64,000 nucleotides of DNA. It comes from Arion vulgaris. Its lineage: Eukaryota > Mollusca > Gastropoda > Stylommatophora > Arionidae. Below are positions 24,052 through 34,790 of this stretch, in pieces. A program made the position numbers and the translations under genes. A model generated the notes under the pieces. It was given only the letters and a program-made list of their open reading frames with translations. It had not been told where the DNA came from and did no database searches. Positions within the stretch are counted from its first letter, which is position 1, and every line of letters starts with the position of its first letter. Location of the stretch: the NCBI GenBank assembly GCA_020796225.1, contig CM036754.1:43065779-43129778 (forward strand). Reading direction: 5' to 3'.

Positions 24052-24420
24052 AGAGCCGCATTAGCATAGTTGCTAGGGAACTCGCTTCTTTGGCTAGTTG
24101 GACGTAGTGATCTTGTGTATGCTTGTTTCTAATGCACTTTGTAAGCTGTTATTCATTTTCTTATGGCTGTTCTTGATGCCATCGCTCCATCTTTTGCATG
24201 GTCTTGCTCTGTACTCGTTATACTTTTCAGTGTCACTCTCTGTGGTAAATGATACCAGAGTATTCTTGTCAGGTGTTCAAACCATTTAATCTGTTCTTCT
24301 GATTTCTTCATTTCTAATTTTGTCTCTTATTGTCACACCTGCACCTCATCTCCGTCGTTATGATTTTTCACTCATTAGCTGCTGTTATTGACCATATTTG
24401 AGACTGGTGACATAGTTTTT
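24052..24420 (-). mobile_element. RTE-like LINE 3' fragment (reverse)
   Basis: Reverse strand gives RDKIRNEEIRR and PCKRWSDGIK-like peptides typical of the reverse transcriptase C-terminus, with stops. A tRNA-like stretch (about 24052-24098, 'gagagccgcattagcatagt') abuts it. Confidence 0.5.
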
Positions 24421-24439
24421 GTCTTCTACCATCCGATAA

Positions 24440-24699
24440 CAGATGGGGATAGGAGGTCTCTATGGCAAAGACGTTGCTTGTCGCTCTGAAGATACTGATT
24501 TGGAAATCTGAACCGAGTCACATGTATGAGATCCATGATCCATTATTTAATGAGATCCTTAGAATTGTTGCTGGAGCTACAGAGTTTGCGTTTTGTGCAA
24601 CGCTTTTAGCAGATAACGTGCCATCTTTGCCAACATGGACAAAGCCACATGGTGAAACCTGGTACTATGAAGCCAATCCTTTGCCTCTAGACCCTTTTA
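24440..24699 (+). mobile_element. Possible LINE fragment
   Basis: Reads SHMYEIHDPLFNEILRIVAG, which recalls the C-terminal region of I/CR1-type reverse transcriptases (a peptide of the form D..LNE..R.VTG). It is interrupted by the SINE-B insertion at 24700. Weak evidence. Confidence 0.4.
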
Positions 24700-24955
24700 T
24701 CGCCCGAGCGGTTACCGGGCCGAAATTTGGGTGTAAAGAATAGAACCACTGTTACCTGCCACGCATGTCGTAAGAGGCGACTAAGGAGGTTTGGCTGAAA
24801 TCGGATGCACACGCCTAAACGGTAGAAATATATGCGTTTAGGGGCCTACCAAACCAATGTGCAACATATACACGTTTTGGCAAAGATCAAACATATCACA
24901 AAGAGTGATTAAAATTGGTAGTAAAGAACGAACGCGAATGGGAAGAAGAGAAGAA
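24700..24955 (+). mobile_element. SINE-B, full length
   Basis: Head 'cgcccgagcggttaccgggc', core 'gcatgtcgtaagaggcgact', 3' end 'atcacaaagagtgattaaaa' and a GAA-rich tail. Perfect 10-bp TSD gaccctttta at 24690-24699 and 24956-24965. Good family reference. Confidence 0.92.
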
Positions 24956-25091
24956 GACCCTTTTAGATGTGGATTTGTGTGATAGAAGTTTAGCCGTCTG
25001 GATGGAGACTTCCTATCATGTTTGATAACTCTCCTTCATGAAATCAGTTGACTTTGATCGAAGCAATAAAGATATCTCTTGCTTACATTTC

Positions 25092-25338
25092 TGCCCATGT
25101 GTTGCTAGGGGAGCAAAGAATACTAACACTATGACCTACAAGTCATGTCGTAAGAGGCGACTGAGGTAGGGGCCTAGGGAAGCTATTCTAGAAAATAAAA
25201 AGCGTCACAGAAATCGGATGTGCTGGCCTACTTGTAGGCGCATAACTCACAGAACGTACAATCACTTTTAGGCTCGGATCACATACAAATCACAAAGAGT
25301 TGTTAACAAGTGGTTGATATGGAGCGTTCAAAGAAAAA
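25092..25338 (+). mobile_element. SINE-A, full length
   Basis: Sense copy with perfect 11-bp TSD gcttacatttc at 25081-25091 and 25339-25349. Confidence 0.9.
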
Positions 25339-25599
25339 GCTTACATTTCCATGACACAATATTTTTAAAATACAAATTGGTTGTCAGCCCCTTCTCCAGC
25401 CCCCAACCCAAAGGACCAGGTCACATTATTGTCTACGCTCTTGTCTTTCAACCTGTCTGACATAAGCGTCTCTTCTTTGAGCTAAGCTCAATATAAATTA
25501 TAGCTCTTGTCAAATTGTCAGAGACAATCATTATTTGATCAATTATAACAGTAGTAGCCCTCTTTCATTCTAGAGAGACTATATAGATTGATTGATTGG

Positions 25600-26100
25600 A
25601 CCCTCATCATTGCACTTTGGTGAGTAACCATATGTGCTTCAATCTCTTTCTTACACAGGAAGATCTCAACAGTAGTGCACAAACTCTGTAGCACTGGCTA
25701 GGGTCCCTGATGTAATTTTGAAGGTGAAGATATTTTGTAAAAATTTTATTTTAAAAGCTTTTCTAATGAATTTTGCCCAGGCAGCGGCTTTCCTGCCTGC
25801 TCTTCTCAATTTTGAACTGCGAAGGGTTCTTTTACATGCTCAAATTGAACACAAGACCTATGTTTTATCTGTCTCCGATAGGACTAGGAAGTCTATCTCA
25901 CCTACACTGAGATCAGGGATCTCTGGAAAAATATCCTGATGGCTCCACGATGGAGTGCAAAGAGAACCCCTGTAGAGGTATGCCCCTTGACTGGATAGGT
26001 ATTTTGCAGTTTCATTGGTGATCTTAACTCCTTGTGGACCAAACACCACACTACATGGCTTTGGGTTGGACGCCTTTTTACCAGGAGCCACACTAAAGGG
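25600..26100 (+). repeat. Repeat E, longest copy
   Basis: Runs from 'cattgcactttggtgagtaa' through 'tcacctacactgagatcagg' to 'ggctttgggttggacgcctt'. Partial copies lie at 3380-3700, 4402-4670, 49680-49880 (reverse) and 53860-53930 (reverse). Class unknown. Confidence 0.6.
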
Positions 26101-26199
26101 TGTTTCTTATTCTAAAAACAAATGGCTTTTGCCCTGGTCCACTAAAAGTTAATGTCCAATGTGGGAGTGACAATCTCTCACAGTTCTCACACCAAAATG

Positions 26200-26545
26200 A
26201 TTAGGCAGGTATCTCCAAGTTGTTTACCTCTGTTTGTTTGATCAGTCTGTGCTCAAAATGCAACAGCCCACTCTGCAAGTCGTTTCTCAATGAACATCTG
26301 TCATTGGTGACTGTTTTCAATGTTATCTGAGGACTATCATCATAGCACTCCGGACATGTCCATAGGTGCTCTGATCGCTGCCTCAACAAGTCCAGCGGTC
26401 CAACACGCCAGTTTGACGTTGATTAATCAATCTCTTTGCATATTTGGTATGTCATTCTTTTCGGGCTGTACCAATATTGACACCCATCTCTGTCTGATCA
26501 GCGAGTGGGATTCACAACCCTGAAACTCCTCTATTTGAAAAGACT
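26200..26545 (-). mobile_element. Family R LINE 3' end (reverse)
   Basis: Reverse strand reads RQRSEHLWTCPECYDDSPQ, the C-terminal motif of the 11764-15640 LINE, preceded by sequence shared with 47760-47985. Confidence 0.75.
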
Positions 26546-26560
26546 CAATGCACATGTTTA

Positions 26561-27055
26561 AAAAAACAAATATATTCCTCTCGTAGCGCTATACGTTACC
26601 TAGGGCCTGCAATTAATTTCTCCATACCACTCTGTCCTGGGCAACTCGTTCAATCTCTTCCATGGAATTTAATCCTATATCACCTGTGTGTTGCTGGGGC
26701 CCTCGAGGGAAGCAAAAAATAGTAACACTGCAACCTACAAGGCATGTTGTAAGAGGCACTAGTTAGGGGCCTAGGAAGCCACCCTAGTAAATAAAAACTC
26801 GGAAATCAGATGTGTTTGCTTACTTGTAGTAACTGGCACAATGTATAATCGCTCTTAGGCTCAGATCACATACAGATCGTAAAGAGTGGTTTAAGAAGAG
26901 GTTAATATGGAGCGTTCGAAAAAGAAGAATCCAATATTTCTTGTCTCTCTCAGCAAAATTCGTTTCAGGGTTCCCTGGGACTTCCCTTTCTCTCTTGAAC
27001 CATTTGTCCCCCACTTCAATGCTGCCTGCTTTGATATTCTTGGATAATTTCTTCA
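26561..27055 (-). mobile_element. RTE-like LINE 3' end (reverse), split by SINE-A
   Basis: Shares 'atattcctctcgta', 'ctatcctgggcaactcg..caatctc' and 'ccatggaatt' with 9096-9260, 27060-27535, 34408-34790, 42777-42870 and 47993-48085. A SINE-A lies within. Confidence 0.72.
26686..26928 (+). mobile_element. SINE-A (in RTE fragment)
   Basis: Sense copy, somewhat decayed. Imperfect TSD: atcctatatcac before it and atccaatatttc after it. Confidence 0.8.
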
Positions 27056-27059
27056 AGCT

Positions 27060-27535
27060 TATATATATATTTTTCTCGTACCGTTATGCATTACATAATT
27101 TTTCCATACCGCTCTGCACTGGACAACTCGCTCAATCTCTTCCATGGAATTGAGTCCGACATTTCTTGCCTCTCAACAAAGTTCGTTTCAGGGTTTCTCT
27201 AGGGCATGCTCTCTTTCTTGAACCCTTTGCTTCCCACTTAATGCCTTCTTTGGTATACTCTGATCATTTCTTCTCCAGGTATGCCCAATATATCTCCATC
27301 TTCTCCTTCTTATAACAGTTGTTACTAGTGGTTGAACATACATTTCTCTGATTTCATCACCTGAATTCTTCCCATTTTATGTTCATTATTTTTTGCAATC
27401 TTTTTTCAAATGCATTAAACTTACTTTCTATATCTTTAGTCATTTTTCAACTCTTGCTGGCATATGTAAGGATTGATACAGCATTGGAATTGAGATTTGA
27501 ATTTGTAGTTAATTTTAAAACTGTATAACTTGTTG
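27060..27535 (-). mobile_element. RTE-like LINE 3' end (reverse), second copy
   Basis: Parallel to 9096-9590 by eye, including the tail (AT-rich), 'cagttgttactagtggttga' and 'tttccaactcttgctggcat'-like blocks. Confidence 0.72.
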
Positions 27536-27540
27536 CAATA

Positions 27541-27815
27541 TTGATATATTTACAAGATTATAGCACAAATATTGGTAAATTTACAGTCATATCTTGATAT
27601 ATTTACAAGATCATAACACAAATATTGGTAAATTTACAGTCATATCTTAATATATTTACAAGATCATAACACAAATATTGGTAAATTTACAGTCATATCT
27701 TAATATATTTACAAGATCATAACACAAATCTTGGTAAATTTACACAGTCATATCTTGATATATTTACAAGATTATAACACAAATATTGGTAAATTTACAC
27801 AGTCATATCTTGACA
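27541..27815. repeat. Minisatellite, 53-bp unit, about 5 copies
   Basis: Unit begins 'ttgatatatttacaagatta' and ends 'ttacagtcatatc'; copies differ by a few bases, the last ones by a 2-bp insertion (tttacacagtc). It sits about 35 bp upstream of the exon 3 acceptor and contains many 'ttacag' strings that resemble acceptor sites. Confidence 0.92.
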
Positions 27816-27849
27816 TAATTATTAAACAAATACTTTTTTTTTTCCAAAG

Positions 27850-28347
27850 GTGCGTAAAATGAAGGAAAAAGAAAAGCAGATATTTATGAAAAGACTAACA
27901 CAGAGGGAATTCAAGATATCCGTTTTGAAATCAGCGATGGAGAAATTAAAAAAGGTGCAAAGTGAAGATGTTGACGAACAAAGTGATATTGAAAGTAAAG
28001 TTGCAACTTTTAAGAATGCTGTGGCAGTGAAAACAATAGAGGATGAAATTAAAAAATTGAACACTGCAGAGTGGGAATCACATCTTAATCGATACTCAGC
28101 AATTACCAAATCCGTTTTTTCAAAGTATGTGGACATGTTTTCTCGAGAGAAATCAAAAGAAATGAAAAAGAAGGCAACATCCACAGATATTCAGAAAGTC
28201 ACATCACAAGACAAATCGCTAGTTGAAAGTAAAGAAACAAAGCAACAACTCAGTTCTGGTTATGATCAAGATAAGTTGAATGTAGATACTGCTGGCTTGT
28301 CAGGTGCTGATGTAGTCACAGAGAAAGACAAACGGGACAAAGAAAAG
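27850..28347 (+). CDS. ZNF318: ZNF318-like protein, coding exon 3 (coiled coil)
   Basis: Acceptor ccaaag at 27844-27849, donor gtattt at 28348. 166 codons, phase 0 at both ends. The sequence is highly charged and helical: VRKMKEKEKQIFMKRL, then MEKLKKVQ and VKTIEDEIKKLN, with heptad-like spacing of hydrophobics, followed by a Lys/Ser/Asp-rich linker. Vertebrate ZNF318 has a comparable Lys/Glu-rich coiled coil just before its first zinc finger, so position supports the assignment. It may mediate dimerisation; this is inferred. Reading continues open past the donor, so the exact 3' boundary rests on the gtattt site and on phase match with 29584. Confidence 0.8.
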
Positions 28348-28639
28348 GTATTTATGAAAAATTTATTATTTATTTATTTTACATTGCATGATCTGTGCTA
28401 TGACCTAATGAAAAAAAAGCACAAATTTATTCTGCATTCAATTTCTTCAACTGTAAAGTGATTTGACATAATGTTATCTTGATTATAATAATATATATAT
28501 TAAATATTCTATATAGTACAGTTTCAGTTAGGAATATCTTCATTGCACTCCGTACATGTCCATAGGTGTTCCGATCTCATTTGCTGTATCTCCAACAGCA
28601 TCTGTGACTAACAGTACCAAAAATGACATACACAAATTT

Positions 28640-28800
28640 GCCGTAATGGCTAATGACGGAACACGTAAAAAAACCAAAGTACTGTAGTTTTACAAAGTAC
28701 AAAAATAATACACAGCAACGTTTCAACCTAAAAGCATTTTTTAAGCAAAGAATACAACAGAAGTGAAGAAATTCACTTCTTTTATGGGAGACATAATATA
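28640..28800 (-). mobile_element. Penelope-like element 3' end fragment
   Basis: Matches the 3' end of the Penelope copy at 45405-45540: 'acaaagtactgtagttttac', then 'acagcaacgtttc', the complement of the 'gaaacgttgctg' motif. Confidence 0.6.
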
Positions 28801-28949
28801 TACAGTCACAGAATAAATCCATGTCTCCCCAAACGCATTGTTTACACTCTTGATCTGTTTAGAGCGATGCTGCAAGCGAATACATCCGAGCTTAAAGTGT
28901 TGCCATGTGCTGATGAGCTGAATGACTGCGGTACAGTCAGTCTCTAAGA

Positions 28950-29030
28950 TGGAAATGGATTCCTGCCTGCAACGGAGATTGTAAGTGTAGGTGGGGATCC
29001 TTCATGATTCACAAGAGGAAAAAGAGATCA
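28950..29030 (+). mobile_element. Family R LINE 5' end fragment
   Basis: 'cctgc..gcaac.gag.t.gt..gtgtaggtggggatccttc' matches 11775-11825, the start of the long family R LINE. Confidence 0.55.
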
Positions 29031-29036
29031 GAGAAT

Positions 29037-29166
29037 TGAATGTTCTATATAGATCTAGTTACAGTGAAAACTCTTGTGAAAATACACAACTTCTGTGAAC
29101 CAAGTGAATGTTCTATATAGATCTAGAGTGAAAACTCTTGTGAAAATACACAACTTCTGTGAACCA
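29037..29166. repeat. Tandem duplication, about 63 bp x 2
   Basis: The block from 'gaatgttctatatagatcta' to 'acttctgtgaacca' occurs twice in a row; the second copy lacks a few bases. Confidence 0.85.
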
Positions 29167-29219
29167 TACTTAAACTAGGTGCTACACAAACTCAAATAAT
29201 GTATTTTGGTATGTTCGTC

Positions 29220-29475
29220 GCCCGTGTGGTGCCGGGACACGCAAGGAAGCAAAGAATAGTACCACTACAACCTACAAGGCGTAAGAGGTGACTGATGTAG
29301 GACCTAGAGAAGCTACCCTAGTAAATAAAAATCATAGCAGAAATCGGATGTGTTTGCCTACTTGTAGGCGTATACCTGGCACACTGTACAATCGCTCTTA
29401 GGCTCCGATCACATACAGATCATACAGAGTGGTTAACAAGTAGTCGATATAGAGCGTTCGGAGAAGAAGAAGAAG
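29220..29475 (+). mobile_element. SINE-A, full length
   Basis: Starts 'gcccgtgtggtgccgggaca', ends in GAA repeats. Near-match TSD: gtatgttcgtc before, gtgtattcgtc after. Confidence 0.85.
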
Positions 29476-29583
29476 TGTATTCGTCAGTTAAAAATATTCA
29501 TGATTATAATAGTTAGAATGTTAATCTCAAATGTTGCCAGTCTTTTATAGAATGATGCTGAATATACCAAGTTTGTTCTACAG

Positions 29584-29745
29584 AAAGACGACCCCAAAGT
29601 AGCTAGTTCATCTCACACATCCAGCAAACAGAATGTTTATTACGAATACTATGACAGTGGTAACCATTGGTGCAGGCATTGTTCTGTCTGCTGCTCTGGG
29701 CTGGATACATTTTTTGAGCATAGCCATAGCAAGCAACATCTGAAG
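29584..29745 (+). CDS. ZNF318: ZNF318-like protein, coding exon 4 (first zinc finger)
   Basis: Acceptor ctacag (29578-29583), donor gtaagt at 29746; 54 codons, phase 0 to 0. After a Ser/Lys-rich lead it reads YYEYYDSGNHWCRHC, then FFEHSHSKQHLK. The finger is C-X2-C-X12-H-X5-H, the matrin/U1-C type that binds RNA or protein. Vertebrate ZNF318 has the same signature (EYYD.GNHWC..C, FF.H.H.KKH), making this the strongest single piece of evidence for orthology. All four zinc ligands are intact. The finger is followed in the next exon by KKPW, as in the family (NRPW in human). Confidence 0.93.
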
Positions 29746-30575
29746 GTAAGTCTAACAGATCAAATGTATTATTAAGTTTCTATCACAAAGTTAAGTTTAT
29801 CGGCTCACATTCTAGTAATTAGTAGATGACTTGATTTTCCTATGTTTCATTTTGTGGTGGGGCAATACAAAATATGAATTATCAACAAACATTAGAACAG
29901 ATAACTTTAGATATGCAGTGAAAACTAATGATGATCATTATTCACAAAAAAAGTTTCCAGTTGTATCGGGGAAAACAATCATAGTTTCTGGGTCAAAAAA
30001 TTAAGGCTTTAATGTGGAGTAAATTATCGCCCGTGTAGTGCCAGGGTTCGAAGGGAAGCAAAGAATAGTACCACTGTGACCTACAAGGCATGTCGTAAAA
30101 GGCGACTGATGTAGGACCTAGGGAAGCCACCCTAGTAAATAAAAAGAATCACAGAAGTCAGATGTATTGTCCTACTTGTAGGTGCAAAACTGGCACAACA
30201 TACATCACTCTTAGGCTCAGATCACACAGAGTGATTAACAAGTGGTCGATATGGAGCGTTCGAAGAAGCAGAAGAATAAAGAAGAGTTAATTCTTCCAGC
30301 CTTCCCTGGAGTGTTGTTGGGTTCGGCTTGGGGCTAGCTGCCCCATCCAGTAAAAAAATTTTAGCTACAAAATCCAGCTAACCATGAACTAGCGTAAGTT
30401 GAGGGTTTATGCCCTAACTGGGGTTTGAAAGGCAATAAGGGGCTGGAAATCATAATCTCTTAATGGTAGATGTTGTAGTTAAAAAGATGAGCCTCTATTA
30501 TATTTTAAATATATCTTTTGGGGTTTACTTATGATTCATATAATATTTAATTTGTAAACAAATGTTTTGTTTCAG
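29746..30575. other. ZNF318-like intron 4
   Basis: One SINE-A (30028-30276) and, at about 30310-30420, a short stretch around 'cttggggctagctgccccat' similar to 18568-18600. Otherwise unremarkable. Confidence 0.55.
30028..30276 (+). mobile_element. SINE-A, full length
   Basis: Sense copy ending 'gcgttcgaagaagcagaaga'. Possible TSD: gagtaaatt before, gagttaatt after. Confidence 0.85.
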
Positions 30576-30669
30576 AATATTGAGAATCATAAAAAGCCGT
30601 GGAAAGACGAGAAGGATAAGAAATCAGTACATCGAAAAGTGGGTGTGTCACGGAGTCGTGCAATCAAAG
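30576..30669 (+). CDS. ZNF318: ZNF318-like protein, coding exon 5 (linker)
   Basis: Acceptor tttcag (30570-30575), donor gtagtg at 30670. 94 bp: 31 codons plus one base, so it ends in phase 1 and is completed by 'gt' of the next exon. Reads NIENHKKPWKDEKDKKSVHR, then VSRSRAIKG. It corresponds to the basic linker between the two fingers of ZNF318 (..PW..K......K G). Short, but phase-correct on both sides. Confidence 0.85.
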
Positions 30670-31149
30670 GTAGTGATTGGTTGTATAGTTTGCTCTGCTT
30701 GACAGAATTCTAGAGTCAAGGATAAATCTCTGCACAGCTTCAAGACCTGGACAGATCTAGACCAGGACCATTCCACAAGTTGAGATGTTGCCAGCTTGCC
30801 TTTTACACTGTTGGCAGTTTGTCAAGTTAGCTTTCTACACTGTTGCCAGTTTGTCAAAGAGATTAGTTATCTAATTTAATTGAGATATTTCTGTTAGCTT
30901 GAATGTTAGTTGACACAACTGTCATATAAACTGAACTTGCCTTCCTTGTGTTTGATTTGTTACTATTCACCAAAAAAACCATTGAATCCTTTATGATTGT
31001 AGAAGGTTATCAGATGGGAATTGATATATTTCTGCTGATCAACTACTAGTATATTGGTATCTGTTGTCTGCAATATTTGTTTACCAAACATGTGAGGATC
31101 CTATTGTATGAAATACTGATATTGTTTCGTGGGGGAGTATTTAATAAAG

Positions 31150-31240
31150 AAATGTTTGTGGTATGTGAGTAAGATGGTCAGTATGATGTGAGTAAGATGG
31201 TCAGTATGATGTGAGTAAGATGGTCAGTATATTGTGAGTA
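31150..31240. repeat. Minisatellite, 24-bp unit
   Basis: 'gtgagtaagatggtcagtat' with a short linker repeats about four times. Each unit contains GTGAGTAAG, a strong splice-donor-like string. Confidence 0.85.
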
Positions 31241-32204
31241 AATGTTTTCCGAATGCTATATTGATTTTTGAGAATGGTGGTAACTTAGTGCTTAGCCTAC
31301 TTGTTTGATAACTTGGTGGTTATCCCTTTCACCTCCAAGGAGGCATAGGTCCACAACCAAGGCCTTGCAATCTCTCATGCACATGGTCATGGTTTTTAAA
31401 AGCGTTTTTACAGGGTGGGGTAGCTAGTCCCACGCCAAACCTCCACTTTCGAGGTACACAGCATGTGGAAAGTATTAGTGGTTCTATTTTTACCCCGAAT
31501 TCGAGCCCCAACAACCACACACAGCGTCACTTTGAATAGTCATATTTTACTATCGGGAGAAGAGAAGTGTAGCTGCATTTTCTGAGATTCTCATCATCTG
31601 TATTGCACTCAGATGTCAAATCGAACATGTATGCACCTACCCTTCTACCAATTCCAAGTAGCGCTCCTTCGATTCCTACCCGCTTAGCCAGACATTAGTC
31701 TGTTACCAGGGTCACCACTTGGAGTTGGGGTAGGATCTTGATCAGCGTCAGCTCACTGACACTGGTGCCACTGTATATCCTTACATTATTGCGCCTGTGG
31801 CCCCGTGTGATAATGTAGAATGCCATTAATTTTACTCCATCACATTGTTTTGTTTTATAATTGTTATTATTTATTTTTTGTAAGTAAAGGAGCCCTTTTT
31901 ACATGTAGAGGTAAATTGGGTTATACAGTGTTAGATCTGTATTTTTCATTGACACACGATGAGTGAAGTGATCAACACCCCTTATATCCGCCTTTACTTC
32001 CCAGTGCTTTTCCTAGAACCCAATTGTGGCTGAGTCGATCTGAGAGCCGTTACGGTCAAAAACTGTGAAATTGAACCTGGACCACTATCCTAAGCAGCAA
32101 GTTTACTAACAACTAGGCTACTGCAGCTCTCAATTGTTATATTATTATATATGTGTGTGAGTATGTGTTTACAGACGAAGATATGTGTGTTTACAGTTGA
32201 AGAT

Positions 32205-32277
32205 ATATATATATAGTGTGTGTGTGTTTACAGTCAAAGATTTTACAGAATTTATGTGTTCACTGACAAATATCTAG

Positions 32278-32319
<42 letters not shown>

Positions 32320-32331
32320 AGTGCGTGAGTT

Positions 32332-32389
<58 letters not shown>

Positions 32390-32395
32390 CATTCA
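32205..32395. repeat. Compound (TA)n/(TG)n microsatellites
   Basis: Alternating runs: TA at about 32207-32215, 32275-32305 and 32337-32380, each joined to short TG runs. Confidence 0.95.
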
Positions 32396-32976
32396 CTGAC
32401 GAAGACACTACACTTGTCAACACATTCAACTGTTCTGTTATATCATCATTAAATCAATTTGACTCTGTTGTGTTGTATTTATTAGGCATGTTTTTTTCTA
32501 TCCGTGTACACTAGTTGGTCCTTTAGCAGGGCAACAGTTGAAGTTATATTAATAACATATGTATTACTTACACAACCATCTGTAATCACAAGACCGATAG
32601 TTTATCTGAGAAATTGGGAATTTCCATTCTAGTGGACTGAGCTTTATATATATTTGATAAAACACTTAAAACTTTATTGCAATTTTACACAATTCTACAG
32701 GTCCTTGGTTATTTTTTAAATAAAAACATTTAATAAAACTGTTATTCCTTAGTATTAAATTTAATTTGTAACATAATATAACCTTGTTTTTGCATGTTGT
32801 GTTTTTTTGTCACAAATTAATTCTTCTTTAGCTAGCAATAGTGGAATGCAAGGGGTCACGTGATATGGGGGATGATTTCCAAGAATTTACACTTAAGCTC
32901 GTCAGCCTTATGTTTACCTGTGACTGTGGTATTTATCATTTTCAGTAACAAATTTTCGTTGTTTTGTTCTTGACAG

Positions 32977-33095
32977 GTATCGAGATGATGATTCCCGTAG
33001 TTGGCTTCTACTGTTCCTTGTGTAAAGTCTTTTGTGGGGATGCTGCTGATTCAACAGATCACATCAAGTCTGATAGCCACTTTGACAAGTATTTG
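32977..33095 (+). CDS. ZNF318: ZNF318-like protein, coding exon 6 (second zinc finger)
   Basis: Acceptor gacag (ending 32976), donor gtaagg at 33096. With the base from exon 5 it gives 40 codons: GIEMMIPVVGFYCSLCKVF, then DHIKSDSHFDKYL. Ligands C-X2-C and H-X5-H are intact. Vertebrate ZNF318 has the equivalent GSEF..P.SGFYC.LC..F.GD and HVK.HQHNEKY. The second finger of this family also belongs to the matrin/U1-C type. A truncated SINE-A lies only about 26 bp past the donor (33122-33314). Confidence 0.93.
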
Positions 33096-33121
33096 GTAAG
33101 GATAATTTTGTTCTATAGATC

Positions 33122-33314
33122 CACTCGTGTGGTGCCGGGGCCCGCAAGGGAAGTAAAGAATAGTAACACAGTGACCTACAAGGCATGTTATAAGAGACGA
33201 CTAAGGTAGCGGCCTATGGAAACTACCCTAGTAAAAAGCATCGCAGAAATAGAATGTGCTACACAGAGTGGTTAACAAGTGGTCGATATGGAGCTTTCGG
33301 AGAAGAAGAAGAAG
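33122..33314 (+). mobile_element. SINE-A, internally deleted
   Basis: Head 'cactcgtgtggtgccggggc' and tail 'gtggtcgatatggagc' present; the middle after 'agaatgtgct' is missing about 55 bp, jumping to 'acacagagtggttaac'. Confidence 0.85.
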
Positions 33315-33589
33315 CTACGTTTATATCAATTGTTTTCCTTGGATGTCCAGGCCTTCTCTGTTCATATGAGAGCTGTCTTAGTTAATGCCCCTACTGGCAT
33401 ACAGCATCTATCTTTTTTAATGATTGTCTCCAATGATGCACAGTTAGCATGTTTTAAAAGTTCTTCATTTGCTATTGGCCAGAAAATTTGCAGGATTCTT
33501 CTTAGTAAAACACCTCACGCCTCAGGAATAGCATTTTGCCTCTGTGTATACATGGAAGAAAGATGAGAATCTGTTTCCTGGAAATCAAG

Positions 33590-34030
33590 AGATGCTGTGG
33601 GGAATATTAATGAACAGTGGAATACATACTCATCTAGTCCAATACTGACATATGGATGCGAGTCATGGGCGGTAAACAAACAGATAGAAAAATCTCTGAG
33701 GGCCACAGACGTGTGGTTTTACAGAGGAATGATGAGAATCCTATGGACTGCTAAAATGATGAATGTGGAGATGTTGAATGAGACCAAGACACAGAATCCT
33801 TATCAAAATAATAAAGAGGCAATTATCACTTTTCAGACATGTAATGACAAAGGGAGGCTTAGAACACATTGGGACAACTGGTAAAATCAAGGGGAGATGC
33901 AATCAAGAACATTTTGAATAGCCTGATTTCATGGCACTGAAGAGCGTTAACATCTGAGATGATAGCAAACACTTGGGACAGAGATTTGTGAAGATCCATG
34001 ATTGTCTACACCAGCCGGCACCTGATGATG
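33590..34030 (+). mobile_element. RTE-like LINE 3' end
   Basis: Reads SPILTYGCESWAVNKQIEKS and WFYRGMMRILWTAK; the 3' end carries 'gatgatagcaaacacttggg', 'gatccatgattgtctacacc' and (GATGAT). Same family as 7035-7920 and 10568-11022. Confidence 0.8.
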
Positions 34031-34385
34031 ATAAGTCCAGGTATGACAGAGTTGCAAACACAAACCTGTGGATAAAAACAGGACAAGAACCACATGATGA
34101 TCCAGGTTAAGAGGAGAAAATGGCGATGGGTCAGGGATACCCTACGGAAGACAAAGTCAAGTGTCACTAGACAAGCACTCAAGTGAAACCTGCAGGGAAA
34201 ATGGAAAAGGTGATGTCCTAAACAGACCTGGAGAATAAGTATTCTTAGGAACTGAAGGGTGCTCGACTATCCTGTAGGACATAAAGAAAACAATCATAGA
34301 CTGAAAAAAGTGACGAACACATGTTGAGGCCCTATGCTCTACGAGGAGTGGAGAGGAAAAAGTATGTCAAGTCAAGTAGCCCAGG
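34030..34385 (+). mobile_element. RTE-type LINE 3' fragment
   Basis: Reads VKRRKWRWVRDTLRK and SSVTRQALK, then GPMLYEEWRG, with stops. Same family as 57790-58320 (RKWWWALHTLWK, SVTRQALEWNPQGK, VEALCSTRS). Confidence 0.75.
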
Positions 34386-34407
34386 CCGCTAACTTACTTA
34401 TAGTATA

Positions 34408-34790
34408 TATATATATATATTCCCCTCATATCATTATACGTTACATAGCAATTTATTTATACTACTCTATCCAGGGCAACTCTTTCAATATCCACTATAC
34501 AAGAGTCCAATATTTTTTACCTCTCTCAATAAAGTTCATTTCAGTGTTTCTTTTGTAGGGCATCCCTTCTTTCTTGAACCCTTTGCTCCCACTTCAATGC
34601 CTGCATTGTAATTATTCGATCATTTCTTCTCATAGTATGCCCAACATATTCCCATATTCTCTTTCTTATAACAGTTGTTACTAGTGGTTGACCAGTCATT
34701 TGTCTGATTTCGTCACTTCTCTTGAATTTGTCACATTTTATGTTTATTATTTTTTGCAGGCATAAATTTTCAAATTTTATAAATTACAAT
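34408..34790 (-). mobile_element. RTE-like LINE 3' end (reverse)
   Basis: Same 3' family as 26561-27055: 'tatattcccctcatatcatt', 'tccagggcaactctttcaat' and 'acagttgttactagtggttg'. Confidence 0.7.

Larger units (their letters stand above)
23878..27849. other. ZNF318-like intron 2
   Basis: 4 kb almost wholly of repeats: reverse LINE piece (24095-24420), SINE-B, SINE-A, repeat E, reverse family R LINE end, two reverse RTE 3' ends and a 53-bp minisatellite that stops about 35 bp before the next exon. Confidence 0.7.
28348..29583. other. ZNF318-like intron 3
   Basis: Contains a reverse scrap of family R LINE (about 28517-28610), a Penelope 3' fragment, a family R 5' end, a 63-bp tandem duplication and a SINE-A. 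Confidence 0.65.
30670..32976. other. ZNF318-like intron 5
   Basis: Holds a 24-bp minisatellite (31150-31240), a diverged reverse SINE-B-like piece (about 31400-31520), tRNA-like sequence on the reverse strand (about 32037-32130) and TA/TG microsatellites (32205-32395). No coding signal. Confidence 0.6.
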
